The translations under genes were made by a program, and so were the position numbers. From Methylobacterium nonmethylotrophicum (GTDB lineage Bacteria > Pseudomonadota > Alphaproteobacteria > Rhizobiales > Beijerinckiaceae): 64,000 bases of DNA. Shown piece after piece: positions 1-7,905 of the stretch. How positions within the stretch are numbered: position 1 is the stretch's first letter; every line of letters begins with the position of its first letter. The stretch is taken from assembly GCF_004745635.1 (NCBI RefSeq), contig NZ_SRLB01000035.1:1-64000 (forward strand). Reading direction: 5' to 3'. The notes beneath the pieces were generated by a model that did no database searches, was not told the DNA's origin, and saw nothing but the letters and a program-made list of their open reading frames with translations.

Positions 1-94
1 TTCGTTCCCATCACGTCCGTCCTCCGTCGGCTCAAAGCCATACTTCAGGCCGGACCACTCCGCTGGGGGCTGACCAGCCCTACTGGCAGCAAAA

Positions 95-682
95 ATGATA
101 ACACATTTCAGGCCACGCTTCATCGTGATGGCTGGTATTTGTGCAGGCGTCGAAGGGAAGGTAAACTACGGCGACGTGATACTTGCTGATCCAACTTGGG
201 ATTATCAGAGTGGCAAACGCGTAAAAGACAAAGAAGTCACATCGTTTTCTATCGCTCCTAAGCAAATTAGCGCACCCAATATCGTAACGTCGAGAGTTGA
301 ATTACTTCGACGCGACGCATCGGTTTGGAGTGATATTAAGCGCGGCTGGCAAAGTGCGCCGCAACATGATCTGCGCTTAGTAGTAGGTCCGCTTGCATCG
401 GGATCTGCTGTTCTTGCAGATGGGCAAGCTGTCCAGGACATTAAGTTACAGCATCGTAATTTGGTTGGCATAGAAATGGAAGCCTATGGTCTTTATGATG
501 CCGCAGCATACGCACCCAATCCTCAGCCCAACGCTATCGCTTTCAAATCAGTTTGTGATTTTGCCGATCCAGACAAGAAAGATTCATGGCAGGCTTATGC
601 TTCATACACGAGCGCGCAAACCGTTAGGGTTTTCTTTGAGCGTTACATGCATGGTCTCACAGCAAGAAGTCAACATTCATGA
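95..682 (+). pseudogene. N-terminally truncated nucleoside phosphorylase-like (PNP/MTAN fold) protein
   Basis: The 195-residue product aligns by eye with the middle and C-terminal part of PNP/MTAN-type phosphorylase domains. It has the glycine-rich GICAGVEGKVNYGD segment near residue 14, VGPLASGSAVLADG in the middle and IEMEAYGLYDAA, the usual nucleoside-binding acidic region, near residue 127. Such domains normally carry about 60-90 more residues before the first of these. Here a stop codon at 71-73 closes the frame, although PALLAAK just upstream of the ATG still looks like family sequence, so the N-terminal part seems lost. Base composition is much more AT-rich than the rest of the window, which fits acquisition with the neighbouring integrase. 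Related domains occur as effectors in bacterial conflict systems and also in MTA/SAH nucleosidases; which applies here is not decidable. It is probably inactive. Confidence 0.6.
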
Positions 683-889
683 AACCGTACTTAAGTATTT
701 GCTCAAGTCATTCTTAGACGCCCAAATTATTTGACGATATTCTAAACGATGCCCCCCGGCGGTTGCTCGACGGTGCAGTCACTTGTCCGATAACGATCAC
801 GGCCGAGTGCTCCGTCGAAAATAGTTGTCGGATTCTGAGCCTGTGCGACCCTCGCCTGCTGAGCTTCGGCTGGCGAGGGAGAAGAACGG

Positions 890-1945
890 GTGGCGTCGGT
901 CTATAAGCGGGGGCAGACCTACTGGATCCGATTCCAATGGCACGGTCGAGAAGTTCGACGGTCGGCGAGAACGACGTCCAAGGCCGTCGCCCAGCAGTAC
1001 CTCGCGCAGGTACTAGAGGAGCACCGCCGCCTCGACCGTGGTGGTCGTCCACGTCGGAGCTACAAGGAAACGCTTGAGAGGTTCGCGTTCGAGTTCATGC
1101 CGACCCTCCGGCCCGCGACCCAGCGTCGGTATCGGTCCAGTTTCCGGCTACTCGAACCCCATTTCGGTGACTGCTACCTCGACGAGATCAACAAGACCCG
1201 CCTGAGCGACTACGTGACCGCGCGGCGGCGTGGCGGAGCTATGGGGGCGACTATCCGGCGCGATCTCGCCACCTTGAGCGGCGTTTGCTCCTGCGCAGTG
1301 GCTTGGGACTACATTGACCTCAACCCCGTCAAGGCGTTCGACAAGAGGCACATTAGGGAAGCGCCGCCGCGGACTTCCTTTCCGAGCGAGGCCGAGGTCG
1401 AACGCCTCGTCGCGCACGCTTCACCGATGGTCGGGCGGATCATCCAGCTCTTGGCCGCCACGGGCATGCGCCAGGAGGAGGCCGTGTCTCTGGAATGGTC
1501 GCAGGTCTCGATCGAGCGGCGCGAGATCCGCCTTACGAAGACCAAGACCTCCAGCCCACGCGTCGTGCCGTTAAGCGACGAAGCCCTGGCCGTCCTGATC
1601 GGTACCCCTCGGCACATTACCCGGCACCACGTCTTCTGGAACGGCGACGGCCGCCGGTACACGCACTTCGCCAGTCAGTACCGCAACATCGCGAAGCGGG
1701 CGGGCGTACCATGGCGATGTCACGATCTCCGCCACCGGTTCGCCTCGGTCTTCCTGATGAAAACCGGTGACCTCGCCGCTCTTCAGGCGATCCTCGGTCA
1801 CCGGACCGTGGCCATGACGATGCGCTACTCGCATCTCGTCACCGACCACCTCCACCGTGCAATGGCGAAGCTCGGCACAAGCCTGGGCACAAACACGGCG
1901 GAGTCCGACGAGGTTCGCGTCGGTCAGTCCCGCCTAAGTCATTGA
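890..1945 (+). CDS. Tyrosine recombinase / phage-type integrase
   Basis: Site-specific recombinase of 351 residues. An N-terminal Arm-type/SAM-like DNA-binding half (MASVYKRGQTYWIRF onward) is followed by a catalytic domain with the family residues in order: Arg194 in ATGMRQEEA, HDLRH with His278 and Arg281, LGHRT with His304, and the nucleophile Tyr313 in MRYSH. The start is a GTG preceded by GAGGGAGAAG. The stop lies 6 bp from the 3' end of a tRNA-Ser gene on the opposite strand, the usual arrangement for an integrase that uses the tRNA 3' end as attachment site. The integrated element therefore lies to the left and continues out of the window. All catalytic residues are present, so the enzyme is probably functional. 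Confidence 0.93.
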   Translation: MASVYKRGQTYWIRFQWHGREVRRSARTTSKAVAQQYLAQVLEEHRRLDRGGRPRRSYKETLERFAFEFMPTLRPATQRRYRSSFRLLEPHFGDCYLDEINKTRLSDYVTARRRGGAMGATIRRDLATLSGVCSCAVAWDYIDLNPVKAFDKRHIREAPPRTSFPSEAEVERLVAHASPMVGRIIQLLAATGMRQEEAVSLEWSQVSIERREIRLTKTKTSSPRVVPLSDEALAVLIGTPRHITRHHVFWNGDGRRYTHFASQYRNIAKRAGVPWRCHDLRHRFASVFLMKTGDLAALQAILGHRTVAMTMRYSHLVTDHLHRAMAKLGTSLGTNTAESDEVRVGQSRLSH

Positions 1946-1951
1946 AACATC

Positions 1952-2041
1952 TGGCGGAAGGGGTGGGATTCGAACCCACGGTGGAGTCGCCCCCACGGCG
2001 GTTTTCAAGACCGCTGCCTTAAACCACTCGGCCACCCTTCC
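1952..2041 (-). tRNA. tRNA-Ser (anticodon TGA)
   Basis: On the minus strand the sequence starts GGAAGGGTGGCCGAG and ends in CCCTTCCG plus an encoded CCA. The acceptor stem pairs over seven bases. The anticodon loop reads CTTGAAA, giving TGA, and there is the long variable arm expected for a serine tRNA and a T-loop GGTTCGAATCC. Length with CCA is 90 nt. The gene appears intact although the integrase gene ends 6 bp from its 3' end, consistent with integration that restores the tRNA. Confidence 0.95.
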
Positions 2042-2297
2042 GAACCGATCGCAGAGGTGCAGGCTCGGCCGCCAACTTTCTGTAGGGCGGCGCGGAGCGG
2101 CGCGTCAACCGCGGCCGAGATCGTGGCGCCGAGTTCACCGCGTGACGCCGACGGGGGCCGTGCGGGGCTGAGACCGGTCGCGCGGGCATGCGGGACCAGT
2201 GGCGGGGAACCCGGACCCGGATTAGGCTCGGACAGCGCGAGACGGCGCGGCGCTCGCGGGACGACAAGCGGGCGACCGGAGGAACGGGAGGAGACGC

Positions 2298-2798
2298 ATG
2301 ATCCAGACCCAGACGGAGGGCTGCTCGCGGCGGGGCCTGCTGGCGGGCATGATGGTCGGAATGGCGGCGCCCCTGCTCGCCGCCGGCGCGGGGGCGGCGC
2401 TTGCCGCCGACGGGAGCGAGGCGGTGGCACGCCGGCTCGAAGCACTGCGCGTCGCGATCCAGGATGGCGACGCCAAGGCGCTGGACGCCCTCACCCATCC
2501 CCAGCTCAGCTACGGTCATTCGAGCGGCCGCAAGATCGAGACCAAGGCCGCGTTCATCACCAGCCTCGCCGGCAAGACGAACTACAAGTCGCTGGTGTTC
2601 TCGGAGCAGTGGATCCAGGTCGTCGGCGACAATGCCCTGGTCCGGCACGTCTGGGACGGCGCCGACATCCTGCCCAACGGCGAGACCGGCCGCTCCTATA
2701 TCGCGGTGCTGCAGGTCTGGCTGAAGGAGGCCGGCGCCGACGAGGGCGGAGCCTGGCGGCTGCTGGCCCGCCAGAGCTGCCCGCTCAAGCCCGCCTGA
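2298..2798 (+). CDS. Tat-exported SnoaL/NTF2-like protein
   Basis: A 166-residue protein beginning with a twin-arginine type signal (CSRRGLLAG followed by a hydrophobic stretch and ALAAD). A single domain follows that resembles the DUF4440/SnoaL branch of the NTF2-like fold: VARRLEALRVAIQDGDAKALDAL, then LSYGHSSG, then ALVRHVWDG and the closing WRLLARQSCPL. Members are small alpha+beta barrels acting as ligand-binding proteins or isomerase-like enzymes; no substrate can be read here. The ATG at 2298 is preceded by GGGAGGAGACGC, a strong ribosome binding site. It stands alone, the next gene being about 140 bp downstream. Confidence 0.85.
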   Translation: MIQTQTEGCSRRGLLAGMMVGMAAPLLAAGAGAALAADGSEAVARRLEALRVAIQDGDAKALDALTHPQLSYGHSSGRKIETKAAFITSLAGKTNYKSLVFSEQWIQVVGDNALVRHVWDGADILPNGETGRSYIAVLQVWLKEAGADEGGAWRLLARQSCPLKPA

Positions 2799-2939
2799 TC
2801 GCGCTGGAACAAGCGCTCAAGAACGGGCCCCCGACAAGGCGGCCTCGACGCAACGACGTCCGGGAACGACGGCCAAGGTCGGGCGTTTCCGCTCGCCGCC
2901 GCGGTGTTCGACCGTCGGCGAAGCGGGGAGCGTCGGCAC

Positions 2940-3266
2940 GTGCGGTCGGACCGGCAGGTGAGCACGATCAGGATGATCGCCGAGGCGGTCCGCCTCGCGA
3001 GCGAACTGGCGGTCAAGGAGATCGCGCTGTTCAGCGGCGAGGTCGACCGGCTGGCCCGGACCGTCTCGGCCTGGGCCCTGGGCATCGGGACGGTCGTGCT
3101 CCTCGCCTGCGTCAGCGGTTTCCTGCTGCTGATGGCCGTCGTGAAGGGTCTTGGCACGCTCATCGGCTCGGAGCCGCTCGCCGCGGTGATCGGGGCGGCG
3201 CCCTTCGTCGTCGCGGCCGCCCTGCTCACCCGCTGGGGCCTGCGGAGCATGGAACTGCGGCGATAG
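2940..3266 (+). CDS. Small membrane protein of the phage holin / YqjE-like family
   Basis: A short amphipathic N-terminal helix (IRMIAEAVRLASELAVKEIALFSGEVDRL) is followed by two hydrophobic segments, WALGIGTVVLLACVSGFLLL and PLAAVIGAAPFVVAAALL. This is the layout of the holin-X/DUF1469 (YqjE-like) inner-membrane proteins of proteobacteria, whose function is poorly known and which are usually not phage-encoded. The start is uncertain: in-frame GTG codons lie at 2904, 2940 and 2958. I chose 2940 because GGGGAG lies about a dozen bases upstream, while 2958 matches the usual family start best. The mature part is unaffected. Confidence 0.7.
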   Translation: MRSDRQVSTIRMIAEAVRLASELAVKEIALFSGEVDRLARTVSAWALGIGTVVLLACVSGFLLLMAVVKGLGTLIGSEPLAAVIGAAPFVVAAALLTRWGLRSMELRR

Positions 3267-3396
3267 CGGTCTCGTGATGCCGGCGGGTCGAGGAGCGCCA
3301 GCGAGCATGCCCTCGCCGAATATGCGCTGCAGGCATGGCCGACTCGCGGGGCAGCCCCGTTGTGTTGTGCACGGCAGCATGACACGACAGCTTCGT

Positions 3397-3481
3397 ACCG
3401 CCGCGATGGCGTCGCGGCGGTGCAGCCCTCTTTGGGCGTTTCCTCCCTAGACTTCGGGCCACTCGCGAGTGGCCTTTTTTG
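3397..3481 (+). ncRNA. Candidate small RNA of the MmgR / suhB (alpha-r8) type
   Basis: Three elements occur in order over about 85 nt. First is a perfect hairpin with arms CCGCCGCGA (3398-3406) and TCGCGGCGG (3412-3420). Then comes a single-stranded stretch with TTTCCTCCCT at 3439-3448. Last is an 18-bp perfect palindrome, GGCCACTC then GC then GAGTGGCC (3457-3474), followed by a run of T. From memory, a conserved unpaired UUUCCUCCCU between a 5' hairpin and a rho-independent terminator is the hallmark of the rhizobial MmgR/suhB trans-acting small RNAs. No protein-coding gene explains the segment. The 5' end is estimated. Confidence 0.72.
3457..3481 (+). terminator. Rho-independent terminator of the small RNA candidate
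   Basis: The perfect inverted repeat 3457-3474 (8-bp arms around a GC centre) is followed at once by six or more T. It is the clearest canonical terminator in the window and fixes the 3' end and strand of the small RNA. Confidence 0.85.
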
Positions 3482-3777
3482 TGCGCCGGCTAGTCGCCGA
3501 ACCGCCCAGGACCGACAAGCACAATCGTGCGGCTGCCGGCGGGCGCCGGCATTATCGTGCCACGGGCGGCGATCGCGCCGGGCGTTCGGGTCGCCGGATG
3601 CGGCAGCACACCGGGCGATCCGCGACTTCGCAGGATCACCCGTACCGCCCGGTTGCCTCATGACCGGAGGCGGCGCCGAATGGCCGCGCCCGCCGGTCCG
3701 GAACCGTAACCGCGTGCCCCCGTTGATTCGATCATCCCGCCTCATCCTCGCGCCGATGACACGAAGGAGTCTTCCCA

Positions 3778-4043
3778 TGCGCGCTTCAGCGATCCGGGTG
3801 GCCGTCGCGGCAGCCCTCGTCCTCGGGACGGCCGGCACGGCGCTCGCCCGCAACAGCGATGCGGGCAGCGGGCTGTCGCCCTATGCCGCCCTCAGCGGCA
3901 ACGACCGCTCGGCCGGGATCAACAACGGCAATTACCGGCAGCCGCGCTACGATCCCTACCTGCGCACCTACGGCCGTCCGCCGGCGGGGTACTATCCCTA
4001 TCGCGCGGCGCCGCCGCCGCCCTATTACGGCTACCCGTACTGA
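3778..4043 (+). CDS. Small secreted proline/tyrosine-rich protein
   Basis: An 88-residue product with a Sec-type signal peptide (MRASAIRVAVAAALVLGTAGTALA, cleavage expected after ALA). A low-complexity mature part follows, ending in repeated Tyr/Pro runs (YYPYRAAPPPPYYGYPY). GAAGGAG lies at good spacing before the ATG at 3778, which sets the start; the same frame is open further upstream but that extension overlaps the small RNA and is unlikely to be translated. Short envelope proteins of this kind are common in Methylobacterium, with no assigned role. Confidence 0.75.
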
Positions 4044-4172
4044 GGCGGCACTCTCCCGGAAGCCCTTGATCCGGGCGTCGTTCCCGGCGACGAACGCCCG
4101 GCGACGGAGCCGGGCGCGCCGCCGGGAGACAACGATGCCACTGCCCCTCCGCTTCGACCCGGTGCCGGCGGC

Positions 4173-5513
4173 ATGAGCCTGCCGCCGCCGACCCACGCGA
4201 GCCTTGCGGCCCTGCGCCGGGGCGACCTCGCCGGGGCCCGGGCGCTGCGTCTTCCGGGCGGCCCCAAGGGGCGCCTGACCACGATGCCGCCCGAGATCCT
4301 CGGCCTCGCCGACACGCTGGAATTCCTCGATCTCAGCCACAACGACCTGACCGGCCTGCCGGCGGATCTCGGCCGGCTGCACCGGCTGAAGGTGCTGTTC
4401 TGCTCCGGCAACCGGTTCGAGCGGCTGCCGCCGGTCCTCGGCGACTGCGCTGCCCTGAGCCAGGTCGGTTTCCGCGGCTCGGGCCTCGTCGAGATCCCGG
4501 CCGAATCGCTGCCCCCGGCCCTGCGCTGGCTCACCCTCACCAACAACCGCATCGCGACCGTCCCGGCCGCGCTCGGCGCCCGGCCGCGGCTGCAGAAGCT
4601 GATGCTGGCGGGCAACCGCCTGCGGGCCCTGCCGGAGAGCCTCGCGGGAGCGGACAACCTCGAGCTCCTGCGCATCGCCGCCAACGGCTTCGAGGCCCTG
4701 CCCGGCTGCCTCGCCGCCCTGCCCCGCCTCGCCTGGCTGTCCTGGGCCGGCAACCCGTTCGAGGACCGCGTCCCGCGTCCCCCTTCCGCCACCGAGACGG
4801 TCGCCTGGGGCGACCTCGCCCTCGGCCCGCTCCTCGGCGAGGGCGCCTCCGGGTGGGTGATGCGGGCGGGCTGGCGGCGGGGCAATGAGACGCGGATCGT
4901 CGCCCTCAAGCTGTTCAAGGGCGCGATGACCAGCGACGGCCTGCCCGAGCGCGAGATGGCGGCCTGCCTGGCGGCGGGCACGCATCCGCACCTGACCGGG
5001 GGCCTCGGCCGCCTCGCCGGCCATCCGGACGGCACCGACGGCCTGCTGATGCCGCTCCTCCCCGAGGGCTGGCGGGTGCTTGCCGCGCCGCCGAGCCTCG
5101 AGAGCTGCAGCCGCGACGTCTACGACCCGGCCCTGCGGCTCGCGCCGGGTGCAGCCCTGCGGCTTGCCCGCGGCGTCGCGGCGGGCGCCGCCCACCTGCA
5201 CGCGCGGGGCTTCGGCCACGGCGACCTCTACGCCCACAACATCCTGTGGGACGGCACCCGCGGCGAGGCGGTGTTGAGCGATTTCGGTGCCGCCTCCGCC
5301 CTGCCGCCAGGGCCCGACGGCGCCTTCCTGCAGCGGCTCGACGTGCGGGCCTTCGGGCTGCTGCTGGACGAGCTGCGGGCGGTCTCCGCTCTCGCCCATC
5401 CGGCCCTCGCCGCCCTGGCCGAGATCTGCGCCGGGCCCGACCCGGCGGCGCGTCCAGGCATGGACGCGGTGCTGCGCGCCCTCGACGCCGTCGGGGAGAC
5501 GGGGCCGGCCTGA
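4173..5513 (+). CDS. Leucine-rich-repeat protein fused to a Ser/Thr protein kinase
   Basis: A 446-residue cytoplasmic protein with two parts. Residues about 35-200 form six or seven leucine-rich repeats of the LxxLxxLxLSxNxLxxLP type (LEFLDLSHNDLTGLPADLG, LQKLMLAGNRLRALPESLA). Residues about 210-440 form a eukaryotic-type kinase domain: glycine loop GEGASG at 222-227, VALK with Lys246, catalytic loop HGDLYAHN at 349-356 (HGD instead of HRD, Asp351 and Asn356 kept) and DFG at 370-372. All residues needed for phosphotransfer are present, so activity is expected. There is no signal peptide or membrane span. Targets are unknown; the repeats presumably bind partners. It converges on the catalase gene with 20 bp between stops. 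Confidence 0.92.
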   Translation: MSLPPPTHASLAALRRGDLAGARALRLPGGPKGRLTTMPPEILGLADTLEFLDLSHNDLTGLPADLGRLHRLKVLFCSGNRFERLPPVLGDCAALSQVGFRGSGLVEIPAESLPPALRWLTLTNNRIATVPAALGARPRLQKLMLAGNRLRALPESLAGADNLELLRIAANGFEALPGCLAALPRLAWLSWAGNPFEDRVPRPPSATETVAWGDLALGPLLGEGASGWVMRAGWRRGNETRIVALKLFKGAMTSDGLPEREMAACLAAGTHPHLTGGLGRLAGHPDGTDGLLMPLLPEGWRVLAAPPSLESCSRDVYDPALRLAPGAALRLARGVAAGAAHLHARGFGHGDLYAHNILWDGTRGEAVLSDFGAASALPPGPDGAFLQRLDVRAFGLLLDELRAVSALAHPALAALAEICAGPDPAARPGMDAVLRALDAVGETGPA

Positions 5514-5521
5514 CCGGCCCC
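5501..5521. terminator. Inverted repeat between convergent genes, possible bidirectional terminator
   Basis: Perfect arms GGGGCCGG (5501-5508) and CCGGCCCC (5514-5521) enclose CCTGA, which contains the stop codon of the LRR kinase gene. The position between two convergent genes suggests termination, but there is no T run. Confidence 0.45.
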
Positions 5522-5533
5522 GACCCGGATCCG

Positions 5534-6445
5534 TCAGCGGCTCTTCTTGTAGAGCTTGCTGGCGATCTCGAAGATCTCCTCGGGCTTGTAGTTCGGCGCG
5601 AAGGCGCCGTAATTGCCGTCGAGCTCCGGGATCTTGCCGCCCTCGGGCGCACCGTCGACCACCTCGAGGTTGCCCGGTGGATCGCCCGGCAGCGCCACCT
5701 CGTCGTTCGACCAGACGCCGGCCGATTCGGGATAGTCCTGCGAGAAGGTGTAGAGCCGGCGGTGGCTGCCCTCCTGCAGGTACTTCTGGCATTCGGGGAT
5801 GCGGTCGAGGTTGATGTTGGGCGTCGGCAGCATCTGCTCGATGGCGACGCCCGTGAGCTTCTTCAGCGCCAGCGCGTAGGCGTGGGCATGGACCGAGCCG
5901 CGCACCAGCAGGTAGCCGCAGACCTCGCGCCCGGTCGGGTCGGTCAGGGTCTCGTAGACCCGCAGCTTGTGCAGCCGCGCGCCGCATTCGAGGTGGAAGT
6001 TGTGCAGGAGGTCGATGATGATGTTCCCGGTCGTGGTGACCATGTCCATGTTCCACGACGCGGCATTGGAGTTCATCGGCATCGCGCCGCCGCCGTTGCT
6101 GAGGAAGCTGCCGGCGAGCCGGATGTCCTGCATGTCGTGGAACGGAGCCTTCGACACGTCGACGTCCGGCGTCGGATCGCCCGGGCCGTTGTTGAGCATC
6201 GCCACGCCAGTCGAGACCAGCTCGACATGGCCGAGCTCCTCCGCGAAGATGCTCGAGACCAGGCTGTAGAACGGTCGCAGCTTGGACTTGTCGCGGAAGT
6301 TGAAGCTCTGGAACATGTAGTTGCCGAGCGTCGACATCTCGCCGTACTTGCCCCCGAGCAGCTCCTGCAGGGCGGCGGCGGCGTTCGGGTCGGGCCTCTT
6401 GGGCTGCGGCAGCTCGGCCTGCAGGCGGTCGATCCTCATGAACAT
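5534..6445 (-). CDS. Manganese (non-haem) catalase
   Basis: Dismutates hydrogen peroxide with a di-manganese centre. The roughly 300-residue product shows the family core: an N-terminal LQELLGGKYGEMSTLGNYMFQSFNF, then SIFAEELGHVELVSTGVAML with the first Glu-x-x-His ligand pair, GNIIIDLLHNFHLECGARLHKLRVYE, and VCGYLLVRGSVHAHAYALALKKLTG with a further histidine ligand. The tail PEEIFEIASKLYKKS is typical. The start was set at MFMRIDRLQAEL, preceded by CCGGAG; the frame is open a further 29 codons upstream but that part lacks family similarity. There is no signal peptide, so it is cytoplasmic. It is probably a stress or stationary-phase peroxide defence. Confidence 0.95.
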   Translation of the reverse strand: MFMRIDRLQAELPQPKRPDPNAAAALQELLGGKYGEMSTLGNYMFQSFNFRDKSKLRPFYSLVSSIFAEELGHVELVSTGVAMLNNGPGDPTPDVDVSKAPFHDMQDIRLAGSFLSNGGGAMPMNSNAASWNMDMVTTTGNIIIDLLHNFHLECGARLHKLRVYETLTDPTGREVCGYLLVRGSVHAHAYALALKKLTGVAIEQMLPTPNINLDRIPECQKYLQEGSHRRLYTFSQDYPESAGVWSNDEVALPGDPPGNLEVVDGAPEGGKIPELDGNYGAFAPNYKPEEIFEIASKLYKKSR

Positions 6446-6683
6446 GGGCACGGCACTCCGGTCGGGGATAGTCCCGGAGGGTATCTGATTGATGCATGTT
6501 AGGTTCCGGGCGCGCCTGGAATTCGGGCGCATCGGTCGCAGGCGGGCCTGCGGCCCCGGGGCCGCAGGGGACGGGGGAGTGTGGGAAGCGGCGCGCCGGC
6601 CCTTGACCGCGGCCTGCGGCCGGGCCCCCCTGGGGCCCCGCCGCCCGAATCCCGCACGGCCCGACCCTCACGTCCCGGACCCC

Positions 6684-7169
6684 ATGCCCACCCCCATCGA
6701 CACCGGCACCATCCTGAGACTGCTGCGGCGCGCGACCGAGAAGGTGCGCGCCTCCACCGCCCGCGCCGTTGCGGCCGAGGCCCGGGCCGAACGGCTCGGC
6801 CGCGAGGTCGGCGCCCTGCTTGGCCGGGTCGAGGAGGCGTTGCGGGCGGCCTCGGCCGAGGCCGCCGAGGCGCGACGCTTCGCGGCGGAGGCCGATCAGG
6901 CCGCCGGGGAGGCCCATCACGCCGCCGGGGAGGCGCAGGCGCGCCTCGGGGCGGCGGAGGCCAGGCTGTCGGCCGAGCGGGCCAGGGTGCGTCGGCTGGA
7001 GGAGCGCCTGGCCGAGGTGATGGCCGACACCGCCGCCGCCCGTACCGCCGCTGCGGATGCGGAAGCCCGCCACGAGGCGGCCGAGGCCCGCCTCTCCCGC
7101 GCCCGGGCGGCGTTGCTGGAAGAGGCGGTGGTGCCGCCGGAGGCGGAGCGGCCGGCGGCCCTGCACTGA
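6684..7169 (+). CDS. Alanine-rich coiled-coil protein
   Basis: A 161-residue product that is almost entirely one long Ala/Glu/Arg-rich amphipathic helix (VRASTARAVAAEARAERLG through LEERLAEVMADTAAARTAAADAEARHEAAEARL) with heptad-like spacing, so a dimeric coiled coil is likely. The start at 6684 (MPTPIDTGTILRLLRRATEKV) was chosen because upstream codons are low-complexity Arg/Pro/Gly. No catalytic motif, signal peptide or membrane span is visible. No function can be assigned. Because alanine-rich frames are cheap in GC-rich DNA, some doubt remains that it is expressed. Confidence 0.6.
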   Translation: MPTPIDTGTILRLLRRATEKVRASTARAVAAEARAERLGREVGALLGRVEEALRAASAEAAEARRFAAEADQAAGEAHHAAGEAQARLGAAEARLSAERARVRRLEERLAEVMADTAAARTAAADAEARHEAAEARLSRARAALLEEAVVPPEAERPAALH

Positions 7170-7570
7170 CGGGGTGATGCCGGCTTGCGAGGCTGTTCGA
7201 TGGGGCCGACGCCGGTCGCATGAGTGGTTCGACCGGCGCCGCGCGGCGTAACCCGGGACCCCTGACCGCTGTCGGAGCCAGACGAGGCGGAACGTCCACG
7301 ACCTCACCTTTCAGCGTCAGCGGCCATGGATACGGGGTTCTCGCCTCCAGCGAACCTCGCCTGGAGGCTTACCGACGCCGCACGAGGCCGTCACTCTCCA
7401 GGCAAGCCGAATTGATGAATCGCCGCAGCGGGCACCAGAGCGACAGACCGAAAGATCTTCCCCCCTGGCGATGGCTCTGCCCCGATGCCATCCTAATGCC
7501 GGCGCGCGGAGCGACGGGCGGAAACCGATGGCGGTCCTGTGTGCTGTCTACGAGCGCCCGGGCGGTGGTG
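7170..7570. other. Intergenic stretch without recognisable gene
   Basis: About 400 bp follow the coiled-coil gene. Open frames here have no recognisable motif, no convincing ribosome binding site and atypical composition. I see no repeat or clear terminator. Confidence 0.5.
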
Positions 7571-7894
7571 ATGATCTGTGCCACGCGTACTTCAACATGG
7601 CGCGAATTCGCCTCGCACGGGGGGGTCACGGACCAGGAGGCCGCGCGGATGATCATGGACGATCTGGTGCGGGCTTAGCAACTCGACGAGCAACTGGGTT
7701 GCGTCGATGCGAGCGGAGCGGTCGGGGCATTGTTCGGGCAAGTGCTGAGTGGGATCGGAGCCACGGCGGATGCCGCAACCGTCCTCACCCGCGCGGCTGC
7801 GGCCTCCCTCCGGCTCGGCCGCGAAGGGGAAGCCGCCGAGATCGACGCCCTGACCGCTGCCCTCCCCCAACCCCCCGACCCCGACACCCCCTGA
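7571..7894 (+). pseudogene. Small conserved-looking protein interrupted by an in-frame amber codon
   Basis: Reading from the ATG at 7571, the frame gives WREFASHGGVTDQEAARM and MIMDDLVRA, then TAG at 7676-7678. It continues in the same frame with QLDEQLGCVDASGAVG, FGQVLSGIGATADAA, TVLTRAAAASLRLGREGEA and DALTAALPQPPDPDTP to a TGA at 7892-7894. Both halves have the codon use and amphipathic character of real coding sequence and read as one protein of about 107 residues. Either a nonsense mutation inactivated it, or the second half is translated from an internal start. I do not recognise the family. Confidence 0.45.
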
Positions 7895-7905
7895 CGCCCC
7901 ATCCC

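Noticed and set aside
2940..3266. Phage lysis gene linked to the integrase
   Set aside because: The holin-like family is a common chromosomal membrane protein, and it lies on the other side of the tRNA from the integrated element.
3360..3777. N-terminal extension of the small secreted protein
   Set aside because: The extension overlaps the small RNA and its terminator, while a clear ribosome binding site and signal peptide start at 3778.
3786..7307. Long minus-strand open frame antisense to the LRR kinase
   Set aside because: It is a shadow frame without any recognisable domain; the plus-strand kinase has a complete set of catalytic motifs.
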